From: Daedaleopsis sinensis
Taxonomy: Eukaryota > Basidiomycota > Agaricomycetes > Polyporales > Polyporaceae
Reading direction: 5' to 3'
DNA: 64,000 nt
NCBI GenBank assembly: GCA_033807695.1
Contig: CM066301.1
Coordinates: forward strand, 558,001 to 622,000
Both the position numbers and the translations under genes were made by a program. Below, piece by piece: positions 1 to 13,626 of this stretch (positions are counted from its first letter, which is position 1; the number at the start of each line of letters is the position of its first letter). The notes beneath the pieces are model-generated. The model saw nothing but the letters and a program-made list of their open reading frames with translations, was not told where the DNA came from and made no database searches.

Positions 1-1321
1 CCTGACGCAGCAACGCGCTCACCATGATCCCCTGGACCGTTCACTCACCGGAGATGCATAGCAATGAGACAAATTGCGCCCATACAGGGTGGAGAGCGAC
101 GCTTACATCGTCGCCACCTGACCTGATGCGCCGGCGTACTTCCGGGGATGGTGTTCGCAATACACTGCTTCAAGCATCCTCCTTGGCACGCAAGCATCGC
201 CATGTCGGTGTCGCACCCTCGCGCCCAAGGGCGGCTGTCGGTCCATCCACCAAATTCGATTGACGGTGGTAGTCGGATATCATAGCTGTTGTACGACGGG
301 AGACAGACGCACTGTTGGCGCGCCGTGCGCGGGATGCTTTGCCGGCAAGAGCATGAGGTTCAAGACACACGCGCCGCGCCAGATCACATCGTTGCTTGCT
401 TCAACTTGCATCAGTTTTCGAACAACACGGCTGGTAGCTGTGGCATGCGCACAGCAAGCAGGCGCAAGCCTCGCTGATAGGTCAAACAAGTGGCCCGCAT
501 ATTTGATCGTTGAAGCTTGAACGCCGACCTGTATTCCTCATTATATACATTACGACGGTGAGATGATAACTCACCACCGTTTCGTGGATTCGAGGCATCG
601 ATGAATTCTGCCAGTCGTCGTGAGTTCGGACGAAGAGACATACCGCCAGCACTGGGGACCATCCGCGCAATTTTGCGTAGATATTCGAGTGAGAAACGGC
701 TCGTCAGGATATATGTCTTACGCTGCTTGTGAAGCACACTGGCCCGGAGAAATGATGTAGTGGCTTGTAGTTCGAGTTCAAGATGCGCTGGCCAATTGGC
801 GCTGGCATCAAATTGAAAGTTTCTGAAAGTAGTCTGACCCTAACCCTAAGGACTCCATGTCAACCATTAATATTAATATTTGTACTCCAGTGCCTGCGAC
901 CTTCAAGTTGTCTGAGAGTCAAGCTGGTTGGATATGATCAAGCACATTTGAGATGTGAGCGTGATGGAAAGTGACTGCTGGCTCACCAGGTACGAGTGCG
1001 CAGCTCTGGAGTAACTGTGGGAAAGTGCTCCACACTTGCGCACGAGGACTCCGACTCGAGTCTCGGACACGGTTCATGAGAAATCCATAAGCACCTTCGT
1101 TATGGCAACATGCTACAGCAGTGTGGTGATACAAGTGCAACAAGTCTAGACCCGGAGTAAGTTAAACACGGCCCTTACGAGATGATGATAAAAGATAGAA
1201 TAGATAAGCCTTGATAGATCCCCGCCGGAGAGAAAAGGAAGACAGTCGACCACGAGTCGGTCGGAACTTGAAGAACGAGATGGGCACTCCGCCTGGGACC
1301 CCATAAAATTTACCCTCGTCT
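1..1321. other. intergenic, no gene recognised
   Basis: I see no convincing coding region here. Open frames are short, overlap on both strands and resemble nothing I know. Two CCCTAA-like repeats occur near 838-850, too few to be telomeric. The stretch is downstream of the PL14 gene that ends at 1322 and should contain its 3' UTR. Confidence 0.5.
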
Positions 1322-2495
1322 TCATAGCGTTTCCGTAATAGCGACCGAGAAATCCGAGAAGTAGACGTCCTGGTCCTTCGGCGAGGCCCATGAGGAGTCT
1401 GACCCTGTGAGCAACGAGTCTATCAGCTTTCCATCCCAACGACGCCCAATCCAGAAGTTGTCCCAGAATTCAAACATGCGGCACCGAAATCGGCACACAC
1501 CAGCTGATCCGTGCAGTCGCGGCTCGCCCACAGAGTGCGGAGACAAGTGGGGCCGTGGCCTTAGATAGCAGGAAGGCCCTACTCACCTCCAAAGAACGTC
1601 TGCATCTGCATCCCACGGATCCGCCCCGAGGAGCTGTCCCGGAGGACGAGGCCTCCAACGGAGAACATGCTCTTTCCGGCCACGAATAGCTCGATCTCGC
1701 CGTTCGCCTTTCCGGCGTCGTTTAGTTTCACCCGCTGGCCGATCGTCGTGCGTGCGCCGGTCTTGAACATGAACGAGCCGCGGCCGACCGACGCCCCGTA
1801 GACGTCGTTGCAGGTCGAGAACGGGGGCACGTCGCACACCGCCTCGTTCTCGTCGAAGTCGGGCGGGAGGTACGTGTAGAGCTCGCCGGCACCGGCGGTG
1901 CGCCACATGAAGCGCACCGAGAAGCAACCGTCGTCGCGCCGGCCTCCGGAGCACGACAGCGCCTCGCTGTCGCTGTCTCCACCGTCTGTGAAAATAGGTT
2001 GTGAGCGGGACCGCGACGAAGCAGACGTGGGGAGGGCGACGTACACAGGCCCGGGAGCTTGCCGCCCTTCACGAAGTCGAACCCGGATGGGAAATATACG
2101 TCGTAGCTGAGCGTGGCCTCCTTCGCGGTCGTGAGATCAACGTCTGCCGGGCCCGGGGCGTAGAAGGAGAATCCGCCCTGCGGGCTGTGGGAGAACGTGT
2201 ACGACCCCTTGGGGTAGTGTGCCTGCATCGACTTCTTGCCGTCGGGCGCAGTAACATAGTTGTGCGAGAGGGCGGTGATCTGGTTGTGCAGGCGGAACGT
2301 GGAGTCGGAGAGGGGGTCCGCCTCGGGGAGGCTGGGGTTCGTCGTCCAGTACTTGAGCTGCGGGCTGACGGGGAACAGCGAGCTGGCTACGCTAGCACGG
2401 GTGGTGAGATTGGACGTCGGGAGAGCCAGGGCGCATACAGGGCAAGCAAGGACACCTGCGGAGGCCAACAAAGCAGCGACGACGGTCGAAGACAT
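1322..2495 (-). CDS. polysaccharide lyase family 14 (secreted alginate/glucuronan lyase-like)
   Basis: Three exons on the minus strand, 2495-2045, 1985-1587 and 1404-1322, give 310 aa; both introns have GT/AG ends (59 and 182 bp). The N-terminus (MSSTVVAALLASAGVLACPV) is a hydrophobic signal peptide. The body carries the PL14 hallmarks LSHNYVTAPDGK, GGKLPGLYGG, FMWR, ELYTYLP and a C-terminal SSWASPKDQ. Characterised PL14 lyases (Aplysia AkAly30, as I recall) use a Lys, a Ser-x-Arg pair and a Tyr-x-Tyr pair. Here these fall at K146, S173/R175 and Y187/Y189, with the same spacing (27 residues K to S, 14 S to first Y). Family members beta-eliminate polyuronates outside the cell; substrate in this fungus is inferred only. 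This is the complete reference for the truncated paralogs in the array from 16,719 onward. Confidence 0.85.
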
Positions 2496-2576
2496 GGTGA
2501 GGAGAGTGAGTTACACTGGAGAGGGAGGTGTCAGGCTGGATGTGTTCGCTGAGCATAAGTCTGGAGAACATACCCA

Positions 2577-2583
2577 TTTTATA
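2577..2583 (-). promoter_or_regulatory. TATA box of the PL14 gene
   Basis: On the minus strand the sequence reads GTATAAAATGG about 80 bp upstream of the PL14 start at 2495. This is the usual distance for a fungal TATA element with a short 5' UTR. No other clear TATA lies between it and the start. Confidence 0.5.
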
Positions 2584-3502
2584 CACGAGGACAAATACCC
2601 CTCGCGCTCGGAGTAAAGGGAACAAGCTGAGTCGACCGCATGTGCACGGTTCGGGGCGTGAACGTCTTGCATGTGGTAGCAACGCGTGCTCATGTCCTGA
2701 CATAGCTGAACAAGGTTCAGGGTGCAATGGACTTGAATGAACCCGAAACAGTCCTGGTGCCGCCGTGCCGCATGCGATCGTCGACAGAGGGCAAGCCATC
2801 GGATGCATTTTTGTGTCCAAATCGTAGCGGAATATCCGGGCGCGAGCTAAGACCGGTGGGAGCTGTGGGGGACAGAAGTCAATCTCCACGCACCTTATTT
2901 GGTGGAGATGGCTAGTTTGGGGCGCCGGGAAGGGGAACACGCCGAGCGCGGTCGTGTATCGTATAGCACCGAAGAGGCCAATAGCGCGCCGAGGCGTTGA
3001 GGAACTAATAAGTGTGCATGTGGTAGAGCCGGTCGGTCTGGCCCTAAGTTTGGCACGATGCAATCTGCAGTTGCTATGCAGCCGTAATTCTCCATTTACG
3101 AGGGCACGATGTGTTCTTTCACATACCTCCTCGCATGTTGTGTCTATAGCGAAGGATTAATTGGATATGAGGTATGAATGTTATCTTGAATGGCGCGGTC
3201 GGCTTGGATGCATCGATGATACGGCGGTCAGGCTTCCACTGGTCCGACGAGTCTGCGAATTGCTGGCACGGAACTATACGCGAGCACTATAAATTTCAAC
3301 AGTACTTCATTAGCTGGTAGACATTGACATTGACTATCACTCAGGTACTAGTAGTACTCACAGAACACTTGTTAACTCGAGTGGATGTGAGGTGATCGCT
3401 TTGCGCAGCGGCGGCATCGCGAATTGGAAGAGATCATCAGCGTCGCCGACAGCGTGGGAAGATAGTTGTTACATAATCCCCGGGCGCAAGAGGGAAAAAT
3501 AT
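2584..3502. other. intergenic between PL14 and tRNA-Gly
   Basis: This holds the distal promoter of PL14 and nothing else I can support. A long minus-strand frame (2392-3063) overlaps the PL14 promoter and its first exon in another frame; it shows no family motif and I treat it as chance. Confidence 0.5.
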
Positions 3503-3572
3503 GCATCCGCCGGGAGTCGAACCCGGAGCTAGGCCATGGGAAGACCCAATGTTACCGCTACACCACGAATGC
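3503..3572 (-). tRNA. tRNA-Gly (anticodon CCC)
   Basis: The reverse complement folds into a full cloverleaf of 70 nt. The acceptor arms GCATTCG and CGGATGC pair with one G-T. The D stem is GTGT/ACAT, the anticodon stem GGGTC/GGCCT holds loop TTCCCAT (anticodon CCC), and the T arm is CCGGG-TTCGACT-CCCGG. The T loop carries the invariant TTCRANY pattern. There is no intron and CCA is not encoded, as in eukaryotes. Glycine identity comes from the anticodon. Confidence 0.93.
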
Positions 3573-3753
3573 TTATTGATTGTCGCAATATTCTCTAAAT
3601 GGTTTCGTGCGCTGTCAAGGATTCAAACCACTCATTTCCTGAAGTTAACTTCCTGGCACTGGACACTGTATTAGTAGTAGTACTCAGTACTACTTACTAC
3701 CTCCTCCTACCTCCTCCCACCTTCATTCTGCCCTTGGCTCGACGAATCATACA

Positions 3754-5259
3754 ATGAAGAGAAGTGCTATCAAGAACCTCCAAACCCTCGCTCGGCAGAG
3801 TCCACATAATTCTAGAGTAACTATTTATGACCCAGCCGACCTCAGCCAAGAAGCAGAATCTACTTCGAGTATCGCCGCTGCGGTCCGGCGTTCGAAAAGG
3901 CTGAGAGCTCCTTCCGAAACTGACAATGTTACCTTGGAAGATGAACGAAATACGGCAAAAAGGGTCAAGATTGTAGCAAAAAGCGAGGAAATAACAAACA
4001 CGTCGACGAAGCGGGTCAACTCGAGCTCTCCCCGTAAACCCAAACCGATACCCACAGCACTCGAGACACCTCACCCAGCACCTGTACAGTGGCGCGAGAC
4101 ATATGACACCATCAAACGCATGCGCGAGAGCATCGTTGCCCCGGTCGACACCATGGGATGCGACAGGGCTCAGCTGAAAGAGGCTGATCCTAAGGTTGCG
4201 TCCGCTTCCTGCAACCCGTGTGCTATCATCTGACATGAACACTATGCCAGAACCAGCGTTTTTCGACCCTCGTCTCCCTCATGCTCTCGTCCCAGACGAA
4301 GGACGAGGTCACGGACGCCGCCGTGGCCAAGCTGCGCGAGGCCGTCGGCGGAACGTTGTCCATCGACGCCGTCATCAACGCCGACGAAAGCGCTATCGCA
4401 GATGCCATATGCAAGGTCGGCTTCTGGCGGCGTAAGACCCAGTGAGAGGTGCCGTGCTGACGTCTGCGGGGCAGTGGTGCTGAACATGCGTCCAGGTACA
4501 TCAAGCAGGCGGCACAGAAGCTGCACGACGAGTTCTGCAGCGACGTGCCCAAGACCGTAGATGAACTTTGCTCCCTCCCCGGCGTGGGCCCCAAGATGGC
4601 CTTCCTGGCTCTGCAGGTGGCATGGAAGTTGTGCGTGTGCTTTTCCCCCTGATGATATCATCGCAAGTATGGGCTCACGCATGGTCCGCAGAAACGCCGG
4701 CATTGGCGTGGACGTGCACGTCCACCGGATCACCAACAGGCTCGGGTGGCACAAGCCACCGACGAAAACGCCAGAGCAGACGCGGTAAACTCGCCGGTCG
4801 TGGCTCGTTGACGACTCCACACTGATCAATCATCTGCCTGGTAGGCTCAACTTACAATCCTGGCTGCCTCACGAGCTCCATCCGGAAATCAACCACCTGC
4901 TAGTCGGCTTTGGCCAGGTGAGCTGCGTCCATGTGCCAATTCAATCCTTGTCTGTCTGCGTGCTTTCCCGATATGCTGACCGGTCCGCTTTGCAGACCAT
5001 CTGCGCGCCAGTCGGACCGAAGTGTGACCAGTGCGCACTGAGCGAGGGACTGTGTCCCAGCGCACGTACGGTCGTCAGGGGCAAGAGCGGGAGCAAGAAG
5101 ACTACGCTACTGTCCACCCCTTGCGATACCGAGAGCGGGCCGAAGATAGAAGTCAAATTTGAAGAGGAAGACCACACGGTCGAACTGCAGACCACATTGG
5201 CATCACCGCCCACCTCGCTCGAAGAAGCTGATCATGTGAAGAACGAGTTTGCACCCTAG
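3754..5259 (+). CDS. NTH1: endonuclease III homolog (DNA glycosylase/AP lyase)
   Basis: Six exons join cleanly: 3754-4194, 4251-4441, 4496-4630, 4692-4784, 4845-4917 and 4996-5259, giving 398 aa with introns of 54-78 bp. The enzyme removes oxidised pyrimidines and nicks abasic sites in base excision repair, in nucleus and probably mitochondria. The first 100 or so residues are basic and Lys/Arg-rich, suiting a targeting region. The helix-hairpin-helix LPGVGPKMA holds the catalytic lysine (K244), and GVDVHVHRI holds the catalytic aspartate (D263). Four cysteines near the C-terminus (C314, C321, C324, C331) form the [4Fe-4S] loop; the last gap is six residues rather than the bacterial five. A Glu-rich tail follows. 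The gene converges on the next one with 113 bp between stops. Confidence 0.93.
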
Positions 5260-5372
5260 CCCCTTGCTCCATGTGGATTTGCCTAGTGGAATATACCCGC
5301 TCTTCTCTCCCCGGCCGTACGCGTCGTTTGATTCTCCCGTATTCTTGACATATAGATCTACTCGTGTGTCCT

Positions 5373-7518
5373 CTACAGCAGGTTCAGGGACATATCCCAG
5401 AAGCCCTTTTCCAGCCCGGTGCACTTCTCCCAGATCGCGCACCACTCCTTGAATCGGTGCGTGTTTGGCGGGTCTGCCACTGCGAGCGCCTCGATGGTAT
5501 CTGACAACAACGGGGCGGTAAGTGCCACGCACGCGTATGCGGGAGACAGAACATGCACGCACCTATCCCGAGCTTCACCGCGCCCTGGTAGTGCTCTCCG
5601 GAATAGTCCTCGATCCACCGCAGGTAGACGTTGCCGTCCAGCTTGACCCAGCTGTCCGCTTTCGCCGCCTCCTTCTTCAGCCACAGCCCGACCTCGCCGT
5701 ATCCGAGCAGACACGCCGCGAGGGCCATGATGAGCTTCGCGCTATCGCCTGACAACCCGCGCGTGTGGTCAGTGCGCGTGCCCCGGCCACGACTCGAACT
5801 GTACACTGGGAACGCGCTGACCTTGCAGACCGACGTCAAGCAGGTATGCGCCGTATGCCGTTGTGGACGGGCTCTCGACTGTCGCTGCGAGCTCGGCTTC
5901 GGTAATACCCCACTTGGCGCAGAAGGACTTGTGCGTCGCGACTTCGTTGATGACGTTCACGATCGTCTGCGTTGCCGACTGGATCGAGCTGTATGTAGAG
6001 GACTTGGCGACAAGGAGACTGCAAGATTCCCGTGAGCCACAGCACAGCACGCCTCCAGGCTGTGATCAGGCAGCAAGCCTACCCGTATGCTCGAGCGTAG
6101 TACCTGAGGTACAGGTAGTCTTGTCTGTCGACAGCAGTCAGTGCGGTCCGTGCTAACGTTTGAGGAGAGCACGTACTTGATGAAGTGTATAAAACACTCT
6201 CTGGGCAGCGTGCCTCGCGCTAGTTGCTTGACAAACTCGTGCTCGACATACTCTTTCCATGTCTGCTTTGCCGACTGGATAAGCATGCGAGTAAGCGGGT
6301 GAGGATTGCCCGCAGTCGGCCTGCATCGTTCTGTCAGGCACGTATAGCTCATGTATTGCAGTACAGGACGTACGGGGGCACCATCCTGGGGATCAGCGCA
6401 TGCATGTGGTTCAACGGGCCGTGTCCTTTGCCCATCGGGAACGCAGTCTCGATCCCGATGTGCGTGAACACCGTCGCCTGCCGCGTCGCCTCGACCACTG
6501 CGTCTCACCGTTCAGTCACAGCGCCTGCCACCGAACAGGGCCACTCACAAGACTCGCCCTTGCTCAACACCGCAGCGATGGCAGCCGAGAGCGTGCATCC
6601 GGTCCCGTGCGTGCTCCTCGACTCGATTCTCGGACTCACGAACAGCGTGACCTGCTCGCGCTCGCACAGAACGTCCACCACCACCGGGCGCGCCGAGAGG
6701 TCGGTCTCGTTCACCTGCAGGATTTCCATGTTGTCCTCGAGGCAGTTCTCCAGCACGACCGCCACTTCGGGCTGCGCTGCGGACAGCCGCTGCACATCTG
6801 CAAGCGTCAGGCTGACGTGCCCGCCCTTGACCAGCACGGCTCTGGGCCCGAGCGCGAGCAGCCGCCCCGATGCGGCGACCATGTCCTCGAGCGTGTCGAT
6901 CGTGCCGGGCTGTTGGGAGAGCAGCAGCTCCGCCTCGGGCTTGTTGGGCGTGACGAGCGTCGCGAGCGGAAAGAGCTCCTCGACCATCGTCTGGATCGCG
7001 TCCGGGTGGAGGAGGGAGTGCCCCGACGTCGAGATGGCGACAGGGTCCACGACGAGGGGCGGGATCTGCGCTTGCGACACAGCGCCGTAGTGCGCCTTGA
7101 GCGTGCGTGCGACCCTGCGCACGTTCTCTGCGTCGTAGAGCATGCCGGTCTTGATTCCCTGGATCGGAATGTCGTCCAGCACGGACTTGAGCTGCGCGAT
7201 GCGTCAATATTACTATAGTCTGTCGCGAAGCACCCCTATCGAGTCGGAGGTACCTGTTGTTCGAGGAAATCCGGGGGCGTGGGGTGCACTCCCTGCACGC
7301 CTGTAGTATTCTGAGCGGTCAAGGCGGTTATCACCGACGTGCCGTAGCACTCGAACGCAGTGAATGCTTTGATGTCTGCCTGCAAATTGTATGAGTCAGT
7401 TATCGAACTTCATAGTCTGGTCCTGGGATGATAGAGATCCTACCTGAATGCCTGCTCCCCCACTAGAGTCTGAGCCTGCAATGGTCAATGCAGCCGGATA
7501 GGTTGTGCTTCCGTCCAT
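5373..7518 (-). CDS. THI20: hydroxymethylpyrimidine/phosphomethylpyrimidine kinase fused to TenA-like thiaminase II
   Basis: Nine exons (7518-7444, 7379-7254, 7191-6549, 6497-6374, 6320-6177, 6124-6083, 6018-5822, 5748-5563, 5500-5373) splice to 554 aa, close to yeast Thi20. The N-terminal half is a ThiD ribokinase-fold enzyme: it begins with the typical TIAGSDSSGGAGIQAD, contains VVDPV and VLVKGGH, and has the anion-hole motif STHGTGCTLSAAI. It phosphorylates HMP and HMP-P for thiamine synthesis. The C-terminal half (from about WKEYVEHEFV) is the TenA/THI-4 helical domain with DYLYLRYYARAYG and a final W-x-x-G helix, which salvages degraded thiamine. The start at 7518 is chosen because it sits just ahead of the nucleotide-binding loop. 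Introns are 51-73 bp. Confidence 0.93.
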
Positions 7519-7767
7519 TAGTGCCGCGCTGATGAGTAGTTGGTGGTCGCGGACAGAGCCACGGATTCGGAGAGAGTTCGTACTGCAGTAACTTTGTGCC
7601 TGGAATGGCTCGGAAAAAATCCGGGCCGAGGCTAAGCGACAATTTCAGAGCCAATCGCAACTCAGACTCCAAAAGACTCAGTGTTCAAGCTGAGCTACAG
7701 TAAATACTGTGTCAATAGTCTATGCATCTATGTATACCGATTAGCCAAGATGTTTTCTACAGCTATA

Positions 7768-10532
7768 CTACAACTTTACGGTCGGAAACCAAGGATGCAC
7801 GCCCGGAGTCCACGCCAGTATCTTCATGTCAAAATTCGGGAGCTCTATCATAGATGTAGCGGCAGCTCGCTTCAGTCGGTCACAGATGCCGGCGAGATTA
7901 CGCAGGTACTGTGAGGAGATATAAGATCAGAGTGATGTAGTGCCGGACGGACGCTAGGGCGGTACCGACCTCTTGGCGATCTTTAGCCCAGTGCCCAACC
8001 CATTCCTGTGGCTCATTGAGATGCGAAAGTATGATATCGTGCGCGAGTTGGAAATTAGCGGCAGGCGAGAATGCCTCGTCCTAAACGCGGTCGTCAGCGA
8101 CTGGTGCAGAGCACGAAGGGGAGCACGCACCCGCAATAGCTCTTCGAGCACCACCTCGAAGCTGGAGAGGTCTGGCATCTCCACAGGCACGAGATTGTCG
8201 AACTCGGGGCTGAACATCCACTTGTATCGTCGCCGGAAGTTGAGGGCTACCCTCCGCCACGATGAGACAATAGACCCTGCAGTGAGCTACGAACCCGAAA
8301 CTTCGTCAGGCGTGTCCACACAATTGCGCACAACCACTCACGGCTACCAGCGAGGTCGAGATCAACTGTAATGCCGCGATGTGGTCCGCTTGAAACCTCA
8401 GCTCGTGGAGCGCCGTGGTATCTGGGTACGTGGTGAGAGGGCGGCGTAGTCGTAAGGGCACCAGCTGAGACGTACCATGGGGAACCACGGGGAGGAGGTC
8501 CTCGATGATACCGAGATGCTGCTCTAGGACAAACGATAGATACCAGTACGCAATCGGCTTTTCTTCCGGAGCGTACAGCTCTTGTTCAAACCCGGACAGA
8601 ATGATCTCTCTGGTGGCGCTCACGCGCCATAGTTGCGCAGTGCGAGGGAGGGCAGCGAGCACGGCAGAGGTTTCAGCGTCCTATGATCGGACCATTGGAA
8701 TTGAGGTCAATTAGCACTCATGTCGTGGGGACGTACCGGAGGCTTGTGCTGCTCCACATCCTTCAGCATCACGTCATACAGCATGTGCCACTGCAACACC
8801 GCCTTCATGAGATGCCGCCGTCGACGCGGCGGGTTATACCAGTTTGAGCGGACGTGCGGGACCATGAGCTGGGGCAAGCGTCAGCGACGATGCGCAGGAG
8901 ACCACCGAAGCAGCCTGCGTGCCTTTGTGATTCGCTGTTCGATCAAATCCCGCATCGTTGCCTGTTGCGCTGCGGGCGCACTTCTGTCGAAGCATTCAAG
9001 GATGGTGGAGTACTGAATACCAATGGTCTCGTAAAAGAAGTGTTCTACAAGCCATGTCGGTCGATGACTGCCGAGGACGAGTCCAGAGTCATAGAACAGG
9101 CTCTGCGTGCATAGTCAGACTCTACGGGTACTTCGGAGTCAGCATGCAACATACCTGTATCAGAGAGCGGTGGAATGATGCAGCTGGTTTTCGATGTAGA
9201 GCGTATTGCAGTGAGCCTGCAGCCTGGATCAGGTCGCATTTTGACCAGCGGAAGAATGACTCGACGTATCTCACCTCCCATTTGAGTAATGACAATGAAT
9301 TGACGAGATAGCCTATCTCGCCCCAGAACAGGAGAAATTTATCCAGTGCGTCCCAGATCTCCACTAGGGGAGGCAGCTCCGTTACACGGATGGGCATGAA
9401 ATTCGGTAGTCGTCGTGCGATATAAGGGTCCATAGCCAATGTGACAGGTGAGCCTTCAGGCAATGTTGGCTGGAACGTTCGTACACGGTGTAGAAGCGCA
9501 CGAGCAACAGCGACGTGGTATCCAAGCTCAGACGTGTCCTTCAGCAGATCAAGGCGGTAGAGATGGAGGAGGGACTATGCAGACGTTGGTGCACCATTCA
9601 TCGTGATAGTAAGTGATGACATTACCTTTCGCAGCAGCAACCTATCGCGCAATGCCTCAATATGCGCATCGGCCAGGTCAGATTGACGCAACCACTCGCA
9701 GGCGGCATCTATCATGTTGACGACGATAACGGAGTCGATGCCCTCAAGTAGCGAGACATCGCACTTTTCGCCTTGCCAGTCCTCGACCTGGAGGTTCTCG
9801 GTGAGTTGATGCTACATACGTCACCACAGGAAGACACGGACATCATAGACTTTGTTTTTCGATAACTCCCTCCACGCCAGGTCGCAGCACTTGAGCAGAC
9901 CGAGCATCGCCGCGCGCAGGATGACAGTGACGAGCCACCTGGGACGTTCGGGGTCGCCGTCCTCCTCAGGGGCAAGGTACTCAGGATTGATGTCCGGCAG
10001 ATGATGCACAAAAAGGAGGGTGAAGACACTCTGCGAGAACGTCTTCCCCGCATGCCATTCCATCTGTAACGGTACCAAACGACATGAAATTGTGATACAG
10101 TACAGAGTAGCAACACCGTGGTCATTCACCTCGCACGCGAAGCTGCGGTCCAGGAGCCAGCAGACCTCCTCGGGCAGCAGTGGCGTGAGCGGGTCGAATG
10201 GTGGCCGCCGCTGTTCCTCGAGTATCATTCCGCTATCAAGACGTGGTTCGCCGATCTGAGAGCAGCCATGGTTTTGAGCGTCGCCCCTGCGATACTTCGG
10301 GCGACCAGTCGTCTCACCTCGAAGGCACTCATGGCGTCCATGAGCGTGAATTTGTCCATCAGGATCACCTCTTCAGGATCCATATCTGTGTCACGAGGTC
10401 GATACAGAGTTGTAGCATCTTGGAAGTTGAACGCGTACCATGGCCTGCAGCAGCGAATAGATCTGTCACGTCCTCGAAATCGTCTCCGCCAGGAACGTCG
10501 AACCAGTCATCGTAGCTTGCATTGGTTGGCAT
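7768..10532 (-). CDS. MAK10: NatC N-alpha-acetyltransferase auxiliary subunit (Mak10/Naa35)
   Basis: A multi-exon gene. From 10532 the first exons read MPTNASYDDWFDVPGG, then TDLFAAAGHDMDPEEVILMD, then DKFTLMDAMSAFE, followed across an intron by IGEPRLDSGMILEE. This matches the Mak10 signature (DAMSAIEIMDPKMDAGM-type). Later exons hold MEWHAGKTFSQSVFTLLFVH and a long helical body. Near the 3' end, two further introns lead to a C-terminal exon ending HPWFPTVKL and a stop at 7768. The NatC complex (Mak3/Mak10/Mak31) acetylates N-terminal Met followed by bulky hydrophobic residues; Mak10 anchors the catalytic subunit to the ribosome. I verified the first five and last three exons; middle exon borders are not all fixed. 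Identification rests on the N-terminal motif and overall length. Confidence 0.82.
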
Positions 10533-10695
10533 TGCTTGACCTAGCAGTAGTTTGTAGCTGACAAGCAAGCAAGAGGACCACCAGAGAAACCGAAGCGAGC
10601 GTCGATGATGACTGTTTGAAAGAAAGCGCGGCCGAGTACAAGGGCGAAGCGCGAGAACCCGACGCGCTCGATGAGCCGCACAGCGCCGGCGTCCC
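10533..10695. promoter_or_regulatory. shared divergent promoter region MAK10 / mitochondrial TrpRS
   Basis: Only 163 bp separate the MAK10 start (minus) from the first plausible start of the tryptophanyl-tRNA synthetase (plus), or 244 bp if the second ATG at 10777 is used. Any promoter elements of both genes must sit here or inside the 5' ends. No clear TATA is visible. Confidence 0.4.
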
Positions 10696-12370
<1,675 letters not shown>

Positions 12371-12437
12371 GCATGAGTACGAGTACAGTGCAAGTACATT
12401 ACACGCTATACATATTACACACCACTCGCCCGCGAGA

Positions 12438-13227
12438 TCAGCACGTTCCCTGCATCCCCGCCGGGTCGACGCCCCCGAGGGAGCCCATCTCCGCGAGCGT
12501 CTCAGCGAAGAGCTCGTTGAACGCCTGCTCGAGCCCGACGCGCTGCAGCGCGAGCTCGAAGCCGTTCCCCTCCGTGTCCAGCCTCTCCATCCACTCCTCG
12601 AGCGTGTCCGTGCCCCCGAGCAGCAGGCTCCGCAGGCGCGCGCGCTCGGTCTGGCTCACCGGGGCCGCACGGGCGCCCTCTGGCAGCGCAGCGTCCATGC
12701 CAGCACACGCGTCCGCGTCCCACGCCTGCAAACGGAGCACGGCGAGCCAGCCGTGGTCGAGATCGGTGAGCCACGCCAGGAGGGCCGGGAGGACGTCCAT
12801 GTGCGGGGCGTAGCCGGGGATGGACTGCAGGACCTCGCCGGTGAGCCGGAGGAGGAGGGTCGTGCGGAGCGGGGCGGAGGGGTCGACGGGGGGGATCTGG
12901 AGTATGAGGGAGAGCATGTGGTGCGTGGCCTCGAGGTAGGCGGCGAGGGTGGTTAAGTTTGAGGACGGGTCGGACCTGTGGGTCGGGAGTCGCTCAGTAT
13001 GTGATTGTGTTGGAGAATCCGGTGCGCGGGGCGACGCACCGCTTTTTGTAGTTCCGAGTGATGTCGAGGAGGTGTTCCTCTAGATAATCGACTAGTTTGC
13101 GCTCCTGCGCTTGAGACAACGGCTGAGTTCGAGTTCGAGGTTCCGTGTCGTCAAAACCGCCTTGATTTGGTGTGTCATCGGAGTCACGATTGGGGTTGTC
13201 CCCAGTATTCAGTTGTGTCATGCTCAA
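12438..13227 (-). CDS. conserved-looking hypothetical protein, 241 aa
   Basis: Two exons, 13227-13040 and 12975-12438, join in frame over a 64-bp intron (AAA AAG CG/G TCC). The product is acidic and helical, without signal peptide or membrane segment. The first exon is polar and disordered-looking (MSMTQLNTGDNPNRDSDD), then LSQAQERKLVDYLEEHLLDI, then leucine-rich helices such as LAAYLEATHHMLSLILQIPP and a C-terminal stretch ending GGVDPAGMQGTC. I do not recognise the family. Good codon periodicity, a clean intron and the tight convergent spacing to MSW1 argue that it is a real gene. A second in-frame ATG lies two codons in. Confidence 0.7.
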
Positions 13228-13626
13228 CAGTGTATAGACTTTGAGATTTCGATGCAGTTCAGGGGATCATCGAATCGAGCACTATATAAGTACCTCCGAA
13301 GTGTTTTCCAGAACTCAAAACGTTCTTGAACGCCGCCGGCACTTGCCGCCGTGTACTTAGCATGTGACTTATGGCTGAAATGGCGGCGCCTCCTACTAAC
13401 TCCGAGTCCGAGTCAACTACGTGACTTCGGCGAGCGAGTGCTACCTTTGGTCCTTCAAGGCTTCATGAATATTACAGGGACGCAACTCGTCAGGCAAGAG
13501 TTGAGGTCTTACTTGACGTCGACGCGGAGGCTCTGAATATTATTGCTGGAGATTATTCAAGGTTACCTCTCCTCACGGAACTTAGCCTCAGGGAAACTAC
13601 TTACAGCCATATAGCGTTAGGAGAGG

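Noticed and set aside
838..850. Telomere-like CCCTAACCCTAA
   Set aside because: Only two repeats inside unique sequence; no array and no chromosome end.
2392..3063. 223-codon minus-strand frame
   Set aside because: Overlaps the PL14 first exon and promoter in another frame and has no recognisable motif.
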